Origin: Bacilli bacterium
GTDB taxonomy: Bacteria; Bacillota_I; Bacilli_A; RFN20; CAG-288
DNA: 41,041 nt
Assembly: GCA_900763245.1 (NCBI GenBank)
Contig: CAAFJQ010000048.1
Coordinates: 1 to 41,041, forward strand
Direction: 5' to 3'
Below the pieces are notes generated by a model that made no database searches, was not told where the DNA came from, and saw only the letters and a list, made by a program, of their open reading frames with translations. The stretch's first letter is position 1; every line of letters starts with the position of its first letter. Below are positions 1 through 8,006 of the stretch, piece after piece. The position numbers and the translations under genes were made by a program.

Positions 1-30
1 AGAAGAAAAAAGCAAAAAAATTGATATCCA

Positions 31-58
31 TTGACATGTGTAGGGCGAGGATTATACT
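31..58 (+). promoter_or_regulatory. Sigma-A type promoter of the repeat miniprotein gene
   Basis: A consensus -35 TTGACA (31-36) is followed after 16 bp by TATACT (53-58). Transcription should begin near 65, leaving a short leader that contains AAGGGAGG at 71-78. Both boxes and the spacing are close to housekeeping consensus, so the downstream gene is probably well expressed. Confidence 0.65.
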
Positions 59-86
59 CAAAGTTAGATAAAGGGAGGATTAAATT

Positions 87-320
87 ATGATGTCTGATGA
101 AGAAATCTTAGTAGCTTATTTTGGTGGCAAGCCGCAATGGAGCGGAAATAAGCTTTATAAGATTGGTGATTTAAGAGTCGAGTACAGCGGCACACGTTTA
201 TACAAAGTAGGCGGTGCAAGAATCGAATATTCTGGAAACAAATTATATCGAATCAACGGGGAAAGAGTCGAATGGGCTGGAAATAAAGTTTACAGAATCG
301 GTTCGAGAAGAATGCAATGA
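87..320 (+). CDS. Small 15-residue-repeat protein, function unknown
   Basis: This 77-residue protein starts 8 nt after a strong AAGGGAGG site. Residues 19-77 are four tandem copies of a 15-residue unit (19-33, 34-48, 49-63, 64-77). Each copy follows S/A-G-x-K/R-L/V-Y-K/R-I/V-x-x-x-R-hydrophobic-E-aromatic. The alternation of hydrophobic and charged residues suggests repeated beta-hairpins forming a small beta-solenoid or beta-roll. There is no signal peptide, membrane segment or catalytic motif. The N-terminal 17 residues are unlike the repeats. A second ATG follows the first directly and could also be the start. It lies beside a nuclease-like gene but shares no clear operon with it, since 129 nt separate them. 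I do not recognise a named family; a structural or regulatory role is only a guess. Confidence 0.75.
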   Translation: MMSDEEILVAYFGGKPQWSGNKLYKIGDLRVEYSGTRLYKVGGARIEYSGNKLYRINGERVEWAGNKVYRIGSRRMQ

Positions 321-449
321 TTCAAATTATTGAAAAGCGATAAAAATATTACAAGATAGTTTACAAGTTTTTATTAGCATTGTATTTAACAGCTAACATT
401 TTCGACAACATATATTAAATTACTAAGCGCAAAATATCGGTGGTTTAAA

Positions 450-1301
450 ATGGAATTAAAACTAAATTCAATACTCAATCTATCAGAAGATGAGATTAAA
501 AACAGCAAAATCGAATTAAATATCTCTAACGGAAAAAGCGGGGAATCATATATTGATGTATGGTTAGGATTAAGCGAAGAAGAAAAGTCAAGCGGCAAGA
601 ATAAAATCTCTTACTGGCCATGGTATGGCAAATCCCAAAATTTCTACAAAGGTCAGTTAGTATTCAGCTTTATCAAAAAATCGTATAACGAATGGTTGTT
701 TATTTCAGCTGGAAAAGTATTATCCATTCCCGAAAACGACCGCGCGGAAGTGGAAATCTTAGAAAAGTATAAGCCTCTATTTGGAAGGCTCATCATCAAT
801 TATTACAAAGGAAATACCATGGGAAGATATACTTTCAGACTATCTCATTTGAACAATGAAGAAACTGTAAAAGAAATTTTGCCATGTATATACAGTGGAG
901 AATCTTTTAACGGATATGATAACGTCTACCTGCCATATAAAAAGTTAAAAGATGTTTTCGACGGTAAGATAATGCCAACATATGCTGAGGCACTGAAGAA
1001 AGTTACTGGTGTTTACTGTTTGACTGACACGAATAACGGAAAACTTTATATCGGGTCTGCAACAGGAACTGAAGGTGTTGCTCAAAGGTGGGGGAATTAT
1101 CTTTCTTCAAAACATGGCGGAAATGTAAAATTAAGAAAGCTCTATGACGAAAAAGGTGACGAATATTTTGAAAAGTATTTCACCTACACCTTGTTAGAAT
1201 ACTTTGGCTTGTCCTATGATCCCGACAGAATCAAAGAACGAGAAAAATATTGGAAAATATGCTTTGACACAATCAAAAATGGATACAACGATAATTGGTA
1301 A
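450..1301 (+). CDS. GIY-YIG nuclease-domain protein with novel N-terminal region
   Basis: The C-terminal ~100 of 283 residues match the GIY-YIG endonuclease fold. GVY is at 187-189, LYIGSA at 199-204, a conserved Arg at 213 in a Q-R-W context, and the metal-binding Glu is near 263-265 in an E-R-E-K-Y-W helix; a late Asn also fits. These enzymes cut DNA with one divalent metal and serve in repair, restriction and homing. Residues 1-180 are not a recognised domain. They contain aromatic-rich segments (Y-W-P-W-Y near 55-59) and could be a DNA- or modified-base-binding module. The start codon is preceded by a weak GGTGG. A terminator follows at 1352-1391. Restriction-like or mobile-element defence functions are possible; the specificity cannot be read from sequence. 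Confidence 0.75.
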   Translation: MELKLNSILNLSEDEIKNSKIELNISNGKSGESYIDVWLGLSEEEKSSGKNKISYWPWYGKSQNFYKGQLVFSFIKKSYNEWLFISAGKVLSIPENDRAEVEILEKYKPLFGRLIINYYKGNTMGRYTFRLSHLNNEETVKEILPCIYSGESFNGYDNVYLPYKKLKDVFDGKIMPTYAEALKKVTGVYCLTDTNNGKLYIGSATGTEGVAQRWGNYLSSKHGGNVKLRKLYDEKGDEYFEKYFTYTLLEYFGLSYDPDRIKEREKYWKICFDTIKNGYNDNW

Positions 1302-1351
1302 GAAAAACTCAAGAAAAGTTCTCACTTTGACACTTTAGAGATAATTTAATC

Positions 1352-1391
1352 GGCTGAATAGCCTTTAGTTAGGGCTTTTCAGCCAATTTTT
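1352..1391 (+). terminator. Rho-independent terminator after the GIY-YIG gene
   Basis: An inverted repeat, GGCTGAATAGCC (1352-1363) against GGGCTTTTCAGCC (1372-1384), encloses an 8-nt loop. It is followed by AATTTTTCAATTT. The stem has one bulge per arm. It lies 50 nt past the stop codon and is well placed to end that transcript. Confidence 0.7.
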
Positions 1392-1459
1392 CAATTTATA
1401 CGATATGTGTTATATTTTCGCTTTCTTCTTTCTCATCACCTGTCTTGTTCAATTTTTAG

Positions 1460-1648
1460 CTCACAGCCATCAAGAATTGTCATTTTTATTATGATGTTAT
1501 CATTGATCTCTTCAATATAATCGATTGGACAAATGAGAGCGAGCAATTCAGCAACTTTTCTACAATATACAGAAAACTTGAGCCAGATTTAGCATCTGAA
1601 CTTTTCAGAGCTTACGCAAAGAAATACAAGAATAAGTCGATCAAATAG
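1460..1648 (+). pseudogene. Remnant of a coding sequence (3' end only)
   Basis: One forward frame stays open from 1460 to a TAG at 1646-1648 and reads like a real protein C-terminus. It runs D-L-F-N-I-I-D-W-T-N-E-S-E-Q-F-S, then a stretch ending in the basic tail K-K-Y-K-N-K-S-I-K. No ATG lies in frame, there is no ribosome-binding site, and the frame is closed by TAG at 1457-1459, so the 5' part is missing. This fills the 1302-1760 interval together with the terminator at 1352 and the promoter at 1718. I cannot assign a family. It could also be a chance open frame, as it is only 62 codons. Confidence 0.35.
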
Positions 1649-1717
1649 CTTTCTTTTCACTAAAGCACCCATTATCTAGGCATGTTCTAGTAGCAATTAA
1701 GATAATCAGTCCATCCA

Positions 1718-1726
1718 TGCTATAAT
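1718..1726 (+). promoter_or_regulatory. Extended -10 promoter of the alcohol dehydrogenase gene
   Basis: TGC directly precedes TATAAT (1721-1726), the extended -10 (TGn-TATAAT) arrangement that works without a good -35. No convincing -35 is seen upstream. The start codon at 1761 is 35 nt downstream with an SD-like GAGAGGA between. Confidence 0.5.
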
Positions 1727-1760
1727 TTTGTCACCAACACACATCAAGAGAGGACAGAAC

Positions 1761-2795
1761 ATGAAAGCATACACCTATGTAGAAAAAGGAAAATTCAAAC
1801 TGATCGACAAACCAAAACCAACACTTCTAGAACCTACAGATGCCATCGTCAAAATAACACTAGGAAGCATCTGCACCAGTGACTTACATATCAAACATGG
1901 AAGCGTGCCCCGCGCCGTTGTCGGCGTTACAATCGGCCATGAAATGGTCGGCATTGTAGAAGAAGTCGGAAAAGAAGTCACCAAAGTAAAAAAAGGTGAC
2001 AGAGTCACAGTCAATGTCGAAACCTTTTGTGGTGAATGCTATTTCTGCAAACATGGCTATGTCAACAACTGCACTGATGAAAACGGAGGTTGGGCATTAG
2101 GTTGCAGAATCGATGGCGGACAAGCTGAATACGTAAGAGTCCCTCTTGCCAATCAGGGATTGAACAAAATACCAGATAATGTAACAGACAGAAAAGCATT
2201 GTTTGTCGGTGATATTTTGGCAACTGGATATTGGGCCATCCGCATTTCAGAAATCAAAGAGGATGATACCGTTCTGATCATCGGTGCAGGGCCTACCGGC
2301 ATCTGCACATTGATCTGTGCTTTGCTGAAAAAGCCAAAGAGAATTATCGTCTGTGAAAAAGATGAAAACAGAATCGATTTCATCAAGAAACACTATCCTG
2401 GGGTTTTGACTGTCAAACCGGAAGACTGCCTCTCCTTTGTCAAAGCAAACAGCGATCATCATGGTGCTGATGTTGTTTTGGAAGTGGCAGGAAGCGATGA
2501 TACATTCGCTCTTGCATGGAAAGCAGCAAGACCGAATGCCATCGTCACTGTCGTCGCCTTATACAACAATGCACAGACGCTTCCGCTTCCTGATATGTAT
2601 GGTAAGAACCTGACTTTCAAGTTCGGAGGTGTCGATGGCTGTGACTGCGATGAGACATTGAAGCTCATCTCAGAAGGGAAGATCAATACTGAAGATCTGA
2701 TCACTCATACTTATCCTTTGGATAAGATCGATGATGCCTATGACTTATTTGAAAACAAGAGGGATGGTGTCATCAAAGTAGCTATCGAGTGCTGA
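1761..2795 (+). CDS. Zinc-dependent alcohol dehydrogenase (medium-chain, Tdh-like)
   Basis: This is a 344-residue member of the zinc-dependent medium-chain dehydrogenases, which oxidise an alcohol with NAD(P). The catalytic-zinc residues are Cys38, the His60-Glu61 pair in GHEMVG, and the acidic residue in GDILATG near 151. The structural zinc is held by Cys90, Cys93, Cys96 and Cys104. The Rossmann glycine motif G-A-G-P-T-G is at 175-180. I placed the start at the ATG 9 nt after GAGAGGA; an ATG 33 nt upstream is in frame but has no SD and sits on the likely transcription start. The length is typical. The next gene is a sugar mutarotase 16 nt downstream, so the substrate may be a polyol or sugar alcohol; threonine dehydrogenase or butanediol dehydrogenase activity cannot be excluded. 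Confidence 0.85.
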   Translation: MKAYTYVEKGKFKLIDKPKPTLLEPTDAIVKITLGSICTSDLHIKHGSVPRAVVGVTIGHEMVGIVEEVGKEVTKVKKGDRVTVNVETFCGECYFCKHGYVNNCTDENGGWALGCRIDGGQAEYVRVPLANQGLNKIPDNVTDRKALFVGDILATGYWAIRISEIKEDDTVLIIGAGPTGICTLICALLKKPKRIIVCEKDENRIDFIKKHYPGVLTVKPEDCLSFVKANSDHHGADVVLEVAGSDDTFALAWKAARPNAIVTVVALYNNAQTLPLPDMYGKNLTFKFGGVDGCDCDETLKLISEGKINTEDLITHTYPLDKIDDAYDLFENKRDGVIKVAIEC

Positions 2796-2811
2796 TTGTA
2801 AAGGAGCAAGA

Positions 2812-3687
2812 ATGAAAACAGAAAACGAATATCTTTCTCTGGAAGTCAATGAAAACGGAGGATGCCTTAAATCCATCTACGACAAGAAAAGAGACAAAGA
2901 ACTGCTCTATCAGCCTGTTGAAGAATCCTGGAAAGGACAGGACATCTTTATCTTTCCTTTTGTCGCAAGACTGAAGGAAGGAAACTATACTGTCGATAAC
3001 AAGGAATACAGAATGAAGAATCACGGGCTTTTACGTTACATGAAAGCCGATATGGTTCTTGAAGACAACAAGGATATCAAAGCAAGTTTTACAAGCGATG
3101 AGAATACACTCTTACAGTACCCTTTCTCCTTCAAAGCATATAGTCTTTATCATCTGAACGGAAACAGAATTGATATCAGCTATCATATCCTCAATACCGA
3201 TGATAGAGATATGCCTTTTGAAGTAGGGGCTCATCCTGCCTTCATGCTTCCAGGGGAAAAGAAAGAAGATGAATTCGATATCTCCGGAAACACGATTCTC
3301 TTTACAAAGAAGATGAAACTAGAAAGAATCCTTCAGGAAGAGACAGCCTCTTTCAATATCAAAGATATCGACTATAAAGAGACAGATCACATCGAATTAT
3401 CTAAGTCTCTCTTCCGCGATATTCCTACACTGATATTGAAAGCAAAGGATATCGATCAAGTCACTTTGAAAAAGAAGGATGGATCTAGAATAATCATCCA
3501 TAAAGGAAAGACTCCTTTCCTTGCATTATGGTCCGATCAGAAATGGGGCAACTATGTCGCCATCGAACCTTGGGATGGACTTCCTGATTATGTTGACTGT
3601 CCAAAAGAAATGAAAGACAAAAAAGAAATCAAGATGCTAAAACCCAATGATGAGTATGTGTTCAGCTATTCCATTGAGATAGACTGA
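2812..3687 (+). CDS. Aldose 1-epimerase family protein, LacX-like
   Basis: The 291-residue product matches the LacX branch of the galactose-mutarotase superfamily, which interconverts alpha and beta anomers of sugars or sugar phosphates. Key features are the first conserved His in KNHGLLR (His71), the second in GAHPAF (His141), and a catalytic Glu in I-E-P-W-D-G near residue 245. The beta-rich N-terminus with EYLSLEV...GGCLKSI is typical of the fold. An AAGGAGC Shine-Dalgarno lies 7 nt before ATG. It sits 16 nt behind the zinc alcohol dehydrogenase and is probably co-transcribed with it. This suggests a two-gene sugar or polyol unit, although the true substrate is unknown. No clear terminator follows; instead there is a repeat region. 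Confidence 0.85.
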   Translation: MKTENEYLSLEVNENGGCLKSIYDKKRDKELLYQPVEESWKGQDIFIFPFVARLKEGNYTVDNKEYRMKNHGLLRYMKADMVLEDNKDIKASFTSDENTLLQYPFSFKAYSLYHLNGNRIDISYHILNTDDRDMPFEVGAHPAFMLPGEKKEDEFDISGNTILFTKKMKLERILQEETASFNIKDIDYKETDHIELSKSLFRDIPTLILKAKDIDQVTLKKKDGSRIIIHKGKTPFLALWSDQKWGNYVAIEPWDGLPDYVDCPKEMKDKKEIKMLKPNDEYVFSYSIEID

Positions 3688-3696
3688 TACCAAGGC

Positions 3697-3909
3697 TTAA
3701 TCAGAAGAGGTAAGAATAATAAATTTCAAGGGACTTTTGGTGCAGTTTATAATAAAACTCAGTCGAGTTTTGGTGCAGAACACATCAAAACCGACTTGAA
3801 ATTTGGTGTGGAACTTGATGAAACTGGCTTGAAATTTGGTGCAATCAAAACAATATGTAATCAAAGCTGCTCTTTTTGATAACGCAGTAAATAAACGATT
3901 TTTATAACA
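3697..3909 (-). repeat. Four imperfect 33-bp tandem repeats in an open minus frame
   Basis: Between two convergent genes, a core TTTGGTG(C/T)(A/G)G recurs with an exact 33-bp period, at about 3735, 3768, 3802 and 3835. Unit sequences diverge but keep TTTGGTG and an A-rich follow-on. The minus strand is open across the whole block, from just after TAG at 3910-3912 to TAA at 3697-3699. It reads as 11-residue units beginning C/H-T-K. No in-frame ATG exists, so it may be a decayed 3' end of a repetitive gene or a non-coding repeat. Nothing else was found in the 252-bp intergenic interval. Confidence 0.6.
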
Positions 3910-3939
3910 CTAATAGATTAAACAACTTTAGATTGATTT

Positions 3940-5805
3940 TTAGATTTGTATAGCTTTGTCTGATCTGATAATCTCTTTGTTTTTGATTCTGACACTATCA
4001 TCCTTTTTGGAATGATAAATCTTAATAGGATACTGTTTGTTAGGTGTGACAAGTTTAAGATTGAACATCTGGTTTTCTGTCTCTATCTTGTAATCAAGAT
4101 AAGAAGGGAAATAGATTCTTAATTGTTCACCATCAATACAGCAGCTGAATTTCGTATCCTGAAATAACATATCATCTTTGAATCCAGCCAAGATTCTTCC
4201 GAACCTATCCTTGATTTCGATCTTGACATTTTCAGTCTCTTTCAAATCAGCAGTGAGATAGAACATATCACCTGTTGCATCATAAGTAAAAGGCATCGCT
4301 GTATAGTTAGGATCCTGAGCCATCAAATGAGAAAGACATAATTCAGGATAATGGGCAGAACCTAATGCTTTGATGTTCTTCAGATCAAACAGGGTAAGAA
4401 GATAATCAGGATGTGCTTTGCAGGTTTTAAGAATCGCATTCAAAAGAGCAGTCAATGATTTCTTTAAATCCACAATATTGATTTCAACCTGAAGTTGAGA
4501 CAAGGATTTCTGAAGAACGGAGAAAAGCTCATTGAGTCCGCTTTCTGTATCATAGATGAGATCATTCAGAAGCTGATCATGACGGACATCAGAAAGAAGA
4601 TTCGTCAGCAAAGTCATTCCTAAAGTCGTCATGGAAGAGCTCAATGATCCGCTTTTATACAATGCTTCCATTGTATCTCTCAGTCCACTTTGAATGTTTG
4701 TCACATAATTGTTCAGATCATTGACACCGATCAATGAGAAATCAGAGATAAAATCAGAAAGGAACAAACCAGGTGTCCAGTTGATCTTTGACTCATCACG
4801 TATTGTCTCAATGCTAGAGGATTCTGCAGGATTGAACTCAGAGATGACATAATCGCCAAGCTCTGGGTAATCCTCTATATCCTTATAGAAATCCAGCACC
4901 TTTTCAATATGGCTTTGATAATTATGATCTCTGATGCTATCAGGAAGATAATGATCGACACCGTATCTTGTAAAAGAGAAAGCGGACATCGCCACTTTCG
5001 TCACCATGTCATTGTCATTGATGATGTTATGGATATTGGAATACATTTCATCTCTTGGCGATATTTTCTCTGTGTAACTGGCACCTTGGGGAGTTTCAAA
5101 GCAATAGGAGAACAAATCCTCTTTCTCGATACTGACAAGACCAGAGAAAAGACTTCCATCCTCTTTCATCATCTGGTCAATCCTTCCAGCAGCGATATTG
5201 TTTGTCGCTGCCGCTCTTGAATAACCGACTGACCAAAGTTTGATTGAGCCTTTGATGTTGTATTTTGTAAGATACTCTTTTAGACTATCCAAAAAGATTG
5301 TCGAAGCCTCATAGAATCCTTGAGCCTGTTTAATGTCTTTTCCGTCACCTATCGTGATATTGCTCGCCCATTCTCTTTCATAGCTCGCTCCTCGTATACC
5401 ACAGGCGACCATGGTTTTGCCATCGATCATCTTATTTCCGAAGATGACACCTAAAGAATCAGTAGTCGGCTTTTCTTTGTAATATTGATTGACATCAATA
5501 TCCTGAAAGCCGGACTTTAGAAGAAAGTCCTGCCCATTTTTGTATCTGAATTCATAACTGTTGTCAGGCCCGTTCTCATTGGATGGGAAACTTGCCATTG
5601 CAAAAGCCAAAGAACAGGTTGATAAAGAAGGATTGTATTCTGTTGAATCACCTAGAAAATAATCATCCTGATAATAGAACCTTGCCTTATAGTCTTTATC
5701 GCTCCATCCAGGAAAAGAAAAAGCATTCTCCTTGTCTTTAAAACAGGAAGAAACAGAAGGGAGAAGTGATAACAAAGCAATAAGAGACAGGCATGTTTTC
5801 TTCAT
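3940..5805 (-). CDS. Predicted lipoprotein serine hydrolase (lipase-like)
   Basis: The 621-residue product begins with a lipoprotein signal peptide. Lys2-Lys3 is followed by a hydrophobic stretch and a lipobox ending S-V-S-S-Cys21, so it should be anchored on the outer face of the cell membrane. Residues ~115-250 resemble the core of class-3-like lipases. There is a beta-strand and oxyanion segment near G-N-K-M-I-D-G and V-A-C-G-I-R-G. After it comes the nucleophile elbow G-Y-S-R-A with Ser196 in a GxSxG pattern, then an Asn/Ala-rich helix. An Asp/His pair completing the triad probably lies in the 245-300 region. The C-terminal ~300 residues are unassigned. No SD precedes the ATG; TAGAAT ends 8 nt upstream, predicting a leaderless mRNA. 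It is divergent from an HTH-membrane protein across 66 bp. Substrate unknown. Confidence 0.65.
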   Translation of the reverse strand: MKKTCLSLIALLSLLPSVSSCFKDKENAFSFPGWSDKDYKARFYYQDDYFLGDSTEYNPSLSTCSLAFAMASFPSNENGPDNSYEFRYKNGQDFLLKSGFQDIDVNQYYKEKPTTDSLGVIFGNKMIDGKTMVACGIRGASYEREWASNITIGDGKDIKQAQGFYEASTIFLDSLKEYLTKYNIKGSIKLWSVGYSRAAATNNIAAGRIDQMMKEDGSLFSGLVSIEKEDLFSYCFETPQGASYTEKISPRDEMYSNIHNIINDNDMVTKVAMSAFSFTRYGVDHYLPDSIRDHNYQSHIEKVLDFYKDIEDYPELGDYVISEFNPAESSSIETIRDESKINWTPGLFLSDFISDFSLIGVNDLNNYVTNIQSGLRDTMEALYKSGSLSSSMTTLGMTLLTNLLSDVRHDQLLNDLIYDTESGLNELFSVLQKSLSQLQVEINIVDLKKSLTALLNAILKTCKAHPDYLLTLFDLKNIKALGSAHYPELCLSHLMAQDPNYTAMPFTYDATGDMFYLTADLKETENVKIEIKDRFGRILAGFKDDMLFQDTKFSCCIDGEQLRIYFPSYLDYKIETENQMFNLKLVTPNKQYPIKIYHSKKDDSVRIKNKEIIRSDKAIQI

Positions 5806-5813
5806 ACATTTAT

Positions 5814-5819
5814 ATTCTA
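5814..5819 (-). promoter_or_regulatory. -10 box placing lipoprotein hydrolase mRNA as leaderless
   Basis: On the minus strand TAGAAT (5814-5819) ends 8 nt before the ATG at 5805, and no Shine-Dalgarno is present. Transcription would start at or 1-2 nt before the start codon. No clear -35 was found. Confidence 0.4.
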
Positions 5820-5855
5820 CAAAAACGATAGAAGTAATGAAAGTGACTTACTAAG

Positions 5856-5864
5856 TGTTATAAT
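5856..5864 (+). promoter_or_regulatory. Extended -10 promoter, leaderless start for HTH-membrane gene
   Basis: TGT-TATAAT (TATAAT at 5859-5864) is a perfect extended -10 box, and the ATG follows at 5872 after only 7 nt. No SD is present. The mRNA most likely begins at the A of ATG or one base before it. Confidence 0.55.
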
Positions 5865-5871
5865 TTTCTCG

Positions 5872-7932
5872 ATGGAAGACACAATATCTTATAACCTCTT
5901 TCTGTATCAGAAGCGAGAAGAACTAGCTATGAGTAAAAAGCAGGCCGCCAAAGAAATCGGTCTTTCCTTTTTGCGTTATGTCTTACTGGAAGGAGGATAT
6001 ATCAAACCATCTAAAAGAGATATTCTGAATATCTCCTACTATTATGGAATCGATTACTCTGAATATGTAAAAGGCATACACTCCTATCCGGAAGTCATCA
6101 AAGCAAAAGAGTCGAAAATGAACGGCTTCATCTATAAGACCTGTTCTTCTAAGATACTGAGAATCATCTTATTATGTCTTTCCTTTCTCTCTTTGGCGTT
6201 TAGCCTATCAGGCTACATATTAGGAGAAAAAAACAAGAGTGATGTCCTCTCTTTCTATTCCTCCGATTTCAATTCCTTCTATACTGCAATGCAGGAAAAA
6301 GGAGACGTCACCTATTCTGTCGCAAGCGCATTCAAAAGGCCGACCATCTATAAAGCGACAGGTGATAAGTTTGTCTCGATCATCACCTCCTATGACAAAC
6401 TCAACGTTCAGGATTTTGATTGCTATGTCAATTACAGAGATGATAAAGCAAAGCTGAATTATACAGTCAAGCCTATGACTTTTGATAAGAAAGGGACTAT
6501 CGATGTCTCCTATTTTGCCTTTGATGGCTCTTTCTCCTATAAGTCATTTTTCAGCTATGACGAAGAGAAGAAAGCATTCGAACTCGGATATATTCTAAGC
6601 GAGACATCCAATACGATGACAGAAGAGGAAACAACGAATATTACAAAAACATTTTCAAGTCATATCGATGAGATACTTCCTTCTCTTTCTTCCATTATCA
6701 ATCAGAAGTTAGGAATCAGGCTTGATATGTTCTCTTTCCTCAAAGAATTCTCTGAAAGCTCAAAAAACTACAACGACAGATACTACGCATTCATGCTGAC
6801 AACGATCATTGCAGGCATGAATTTCTCCTTCTATGCTTTTCTTACCTGTATGGTCTTCATCTACGGAAAACATCGAAAAGACTGCAGGCTTGAGCTTGTA
6901 AACAGCGTCGAACATCCTATCTATATTCCAAAACAGAAGCATGAATACAGAAGCCTGAAACCAGACTGGCATTTCTCTCCGTTCCTTCCTGAAACACTGT
7001 TTGAAATCGCAGGCATCGTATTGACCTTCTTTGGTTCGCTGAAGATCTTCTACTATATCAGCGTTCTCCTTTCGGCTGGAGATGGTATCGGAAGCAACTT
7101 CCAGTCATTCAGCAATTTCCTTTCCGCCATCTTCACTATCGGCCTATTTTTATTGTACTTCATCGACTTTGATCTTTTCCTTAACCCCAAAAAAGGACTG
7201 AGAAATGCATGCTTCAACTTCTTCCTCTTTTTATCCATCTCATTTTTCATCGGCTATACGCTGACACTCATCAGTGAATCCAACAACATCCTCTTTGAAA
7301 AACTCACTCAATATCCGATACCGAACAACTTCGGAACAATATCGATGTACTTTCTTCTCATCATCTTCCTTTTCATGACACCCAAATGGGTGAACACGAA
7401 AAAGAAGCTCATCTTCTATCGTCTTCTTTCTCTTCTTCCTATCGGCATTATCTTTACCACTACACTCATCTATTACGAATACAGAAACTGGGGATGGGAA
7501 TTAAACTATTTCCAGCGCTATCTTTTTTCAACTGAAAGACCGCAGTTCTCCTTCCTCTGTGTCAGTTATTTGCTTTTGCTCTATTTCATAAAGCTCTTCT
7601 ATCAGCATAGATACGGAGAAGAAAATGCAAAGAGATTCTTCCTCTCCAACCGTTTCTACTTCTTAAAGAACATCCTAGTCACTTCTCTCATCCTCATCAT
7701 CGCTGCATTTGAACTATCGATGAAGCATCTCGATCCTGGAAACCTGAAAGGCCTTGGCCAATACTGGCAGGTCATCTTCCTTGTTCCTTTCCTTCCCTTC
7801 TATCATCCGCATGTCGGAGAGAAGAAAACAAACTTCGACTGGGGGATCAAAGGGCTTTATGTCTTCTTCTTCGGCTTTGCCTATATCCTCATTGGCATCA
7901 TTCTTTTTGGTATCATCCTCTCCGTGATCTGA
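5872..7932 (+). CDS. Multi-pass membrane protein with N-terminal XRE-like HTH
   Basis: The first ~70 of 686 residues look like an XRE-family helix-turn-helix. One helix spans L-Y-Q-K-R-E-E-L-A-M-S-K, followed by the turn K-Q-A-A-K-E-I-G-L-S and a recognition-like L-L-E-G-G-Y-I-K-P-S. A first membrane helix follows near 95-115, then an extracytoplasmic domain of roughly 190 residues. The rest is a bundle of about 8-10 further hydrophobic helices, with aromatic-rich loops. This topology would hold the DNA-binding domain in the cytoplasm and a sensor loop outside, like a membrane-bound one-component regulator. It is transcribed away from the lipoprotein hydrolase across 66 bp, so control of that neighbour is plausible but unproven. 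I do not recognise the membrane portion as a known transporter or enzyme. Confidence 0.6.
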   Translation: MEDTISYNLFLYQKREELAMSKKQAAKEIGLSFLRYVLLEGGYIKPSKRDILNISYYYGIDYSEYVKGIHSYPEVIKAKESKMNGFIYKTCSSKILRIILLCLSFLSLAFSLSGYILGEKNKSDVLSFYSSDFNSFYTAMQEKGDVTYSVASAFKRPTIYKATGDKFVSIITSYDKLNVQDFDCYVNYRDDKAKLNYTVKPMTFDKKGTIDVSYFAFDGSFSYKSFFSYDEEKKAFELGYILSETSNTMTEEETTNITKTFSSHIDEILPSLSSIINQKLGIRLDMFSFLKEFSESSKNYNDRYYAFMLTTIIAGMNFSFYAFLTCMVFIYGKHRKDCRLELVNSVEHPIYIPKQKHEYRSLKPDWHFSPFLPETLFEIAGIVLTFFGSLKIFYYISVLLSAGDGIGSNFQSFSNFLSAIFTIGLFLLYFIDFDLFLNPKKGLRNACFNFFLFLSISFFIGYTLTLISESNNILFEKLTQYPIPNNFGTISMYFLLIIFLFMTPKWVNTKKKLIFYRLLSLLPIGIIFTTTLIYYEYRNWGWELNYFQRYLFSTERPQFSFLCVSYLLLLYFIKLFYQHRYGEENAKRFFLSNRFYFLKNILVTSLILIIAAFELSMKHLDPGNLKGLGQYWQVIFLVPFLPFYHPHVGEKKTNFDWGIKGLYVFFFGFAYILIGIILFGIILSVI

Positions 7933-7948
7933 GTTTCATCCATTCGGT

Positions 7949-7976
7949 TTGATTTTAAAGCAAGATACATTATCAT
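7949..7976 (+). promoter_or_regulatory. Promoter of the HNH membrane protein gene
   Basis: TTGATT (7949-7954), a 16-bp spacer and TATCAT (7971-7976) form a plausible housekeeping promoter. The start codon at 8007 is led by a CGGAGG site, so this gene is SD-led unlike its neighbours. Confidence 0.45.
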
Positions 7977-8006
7977 ATTCATGCCTATAGCATTCGGAGG
8001 TCTTTT

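Noticed and set aside
3720..3850. CRISPR array
   Set aside because: Repeats are imperfect, contiguous with a 33-bp period and no unique spacers, and no cas genes are present.
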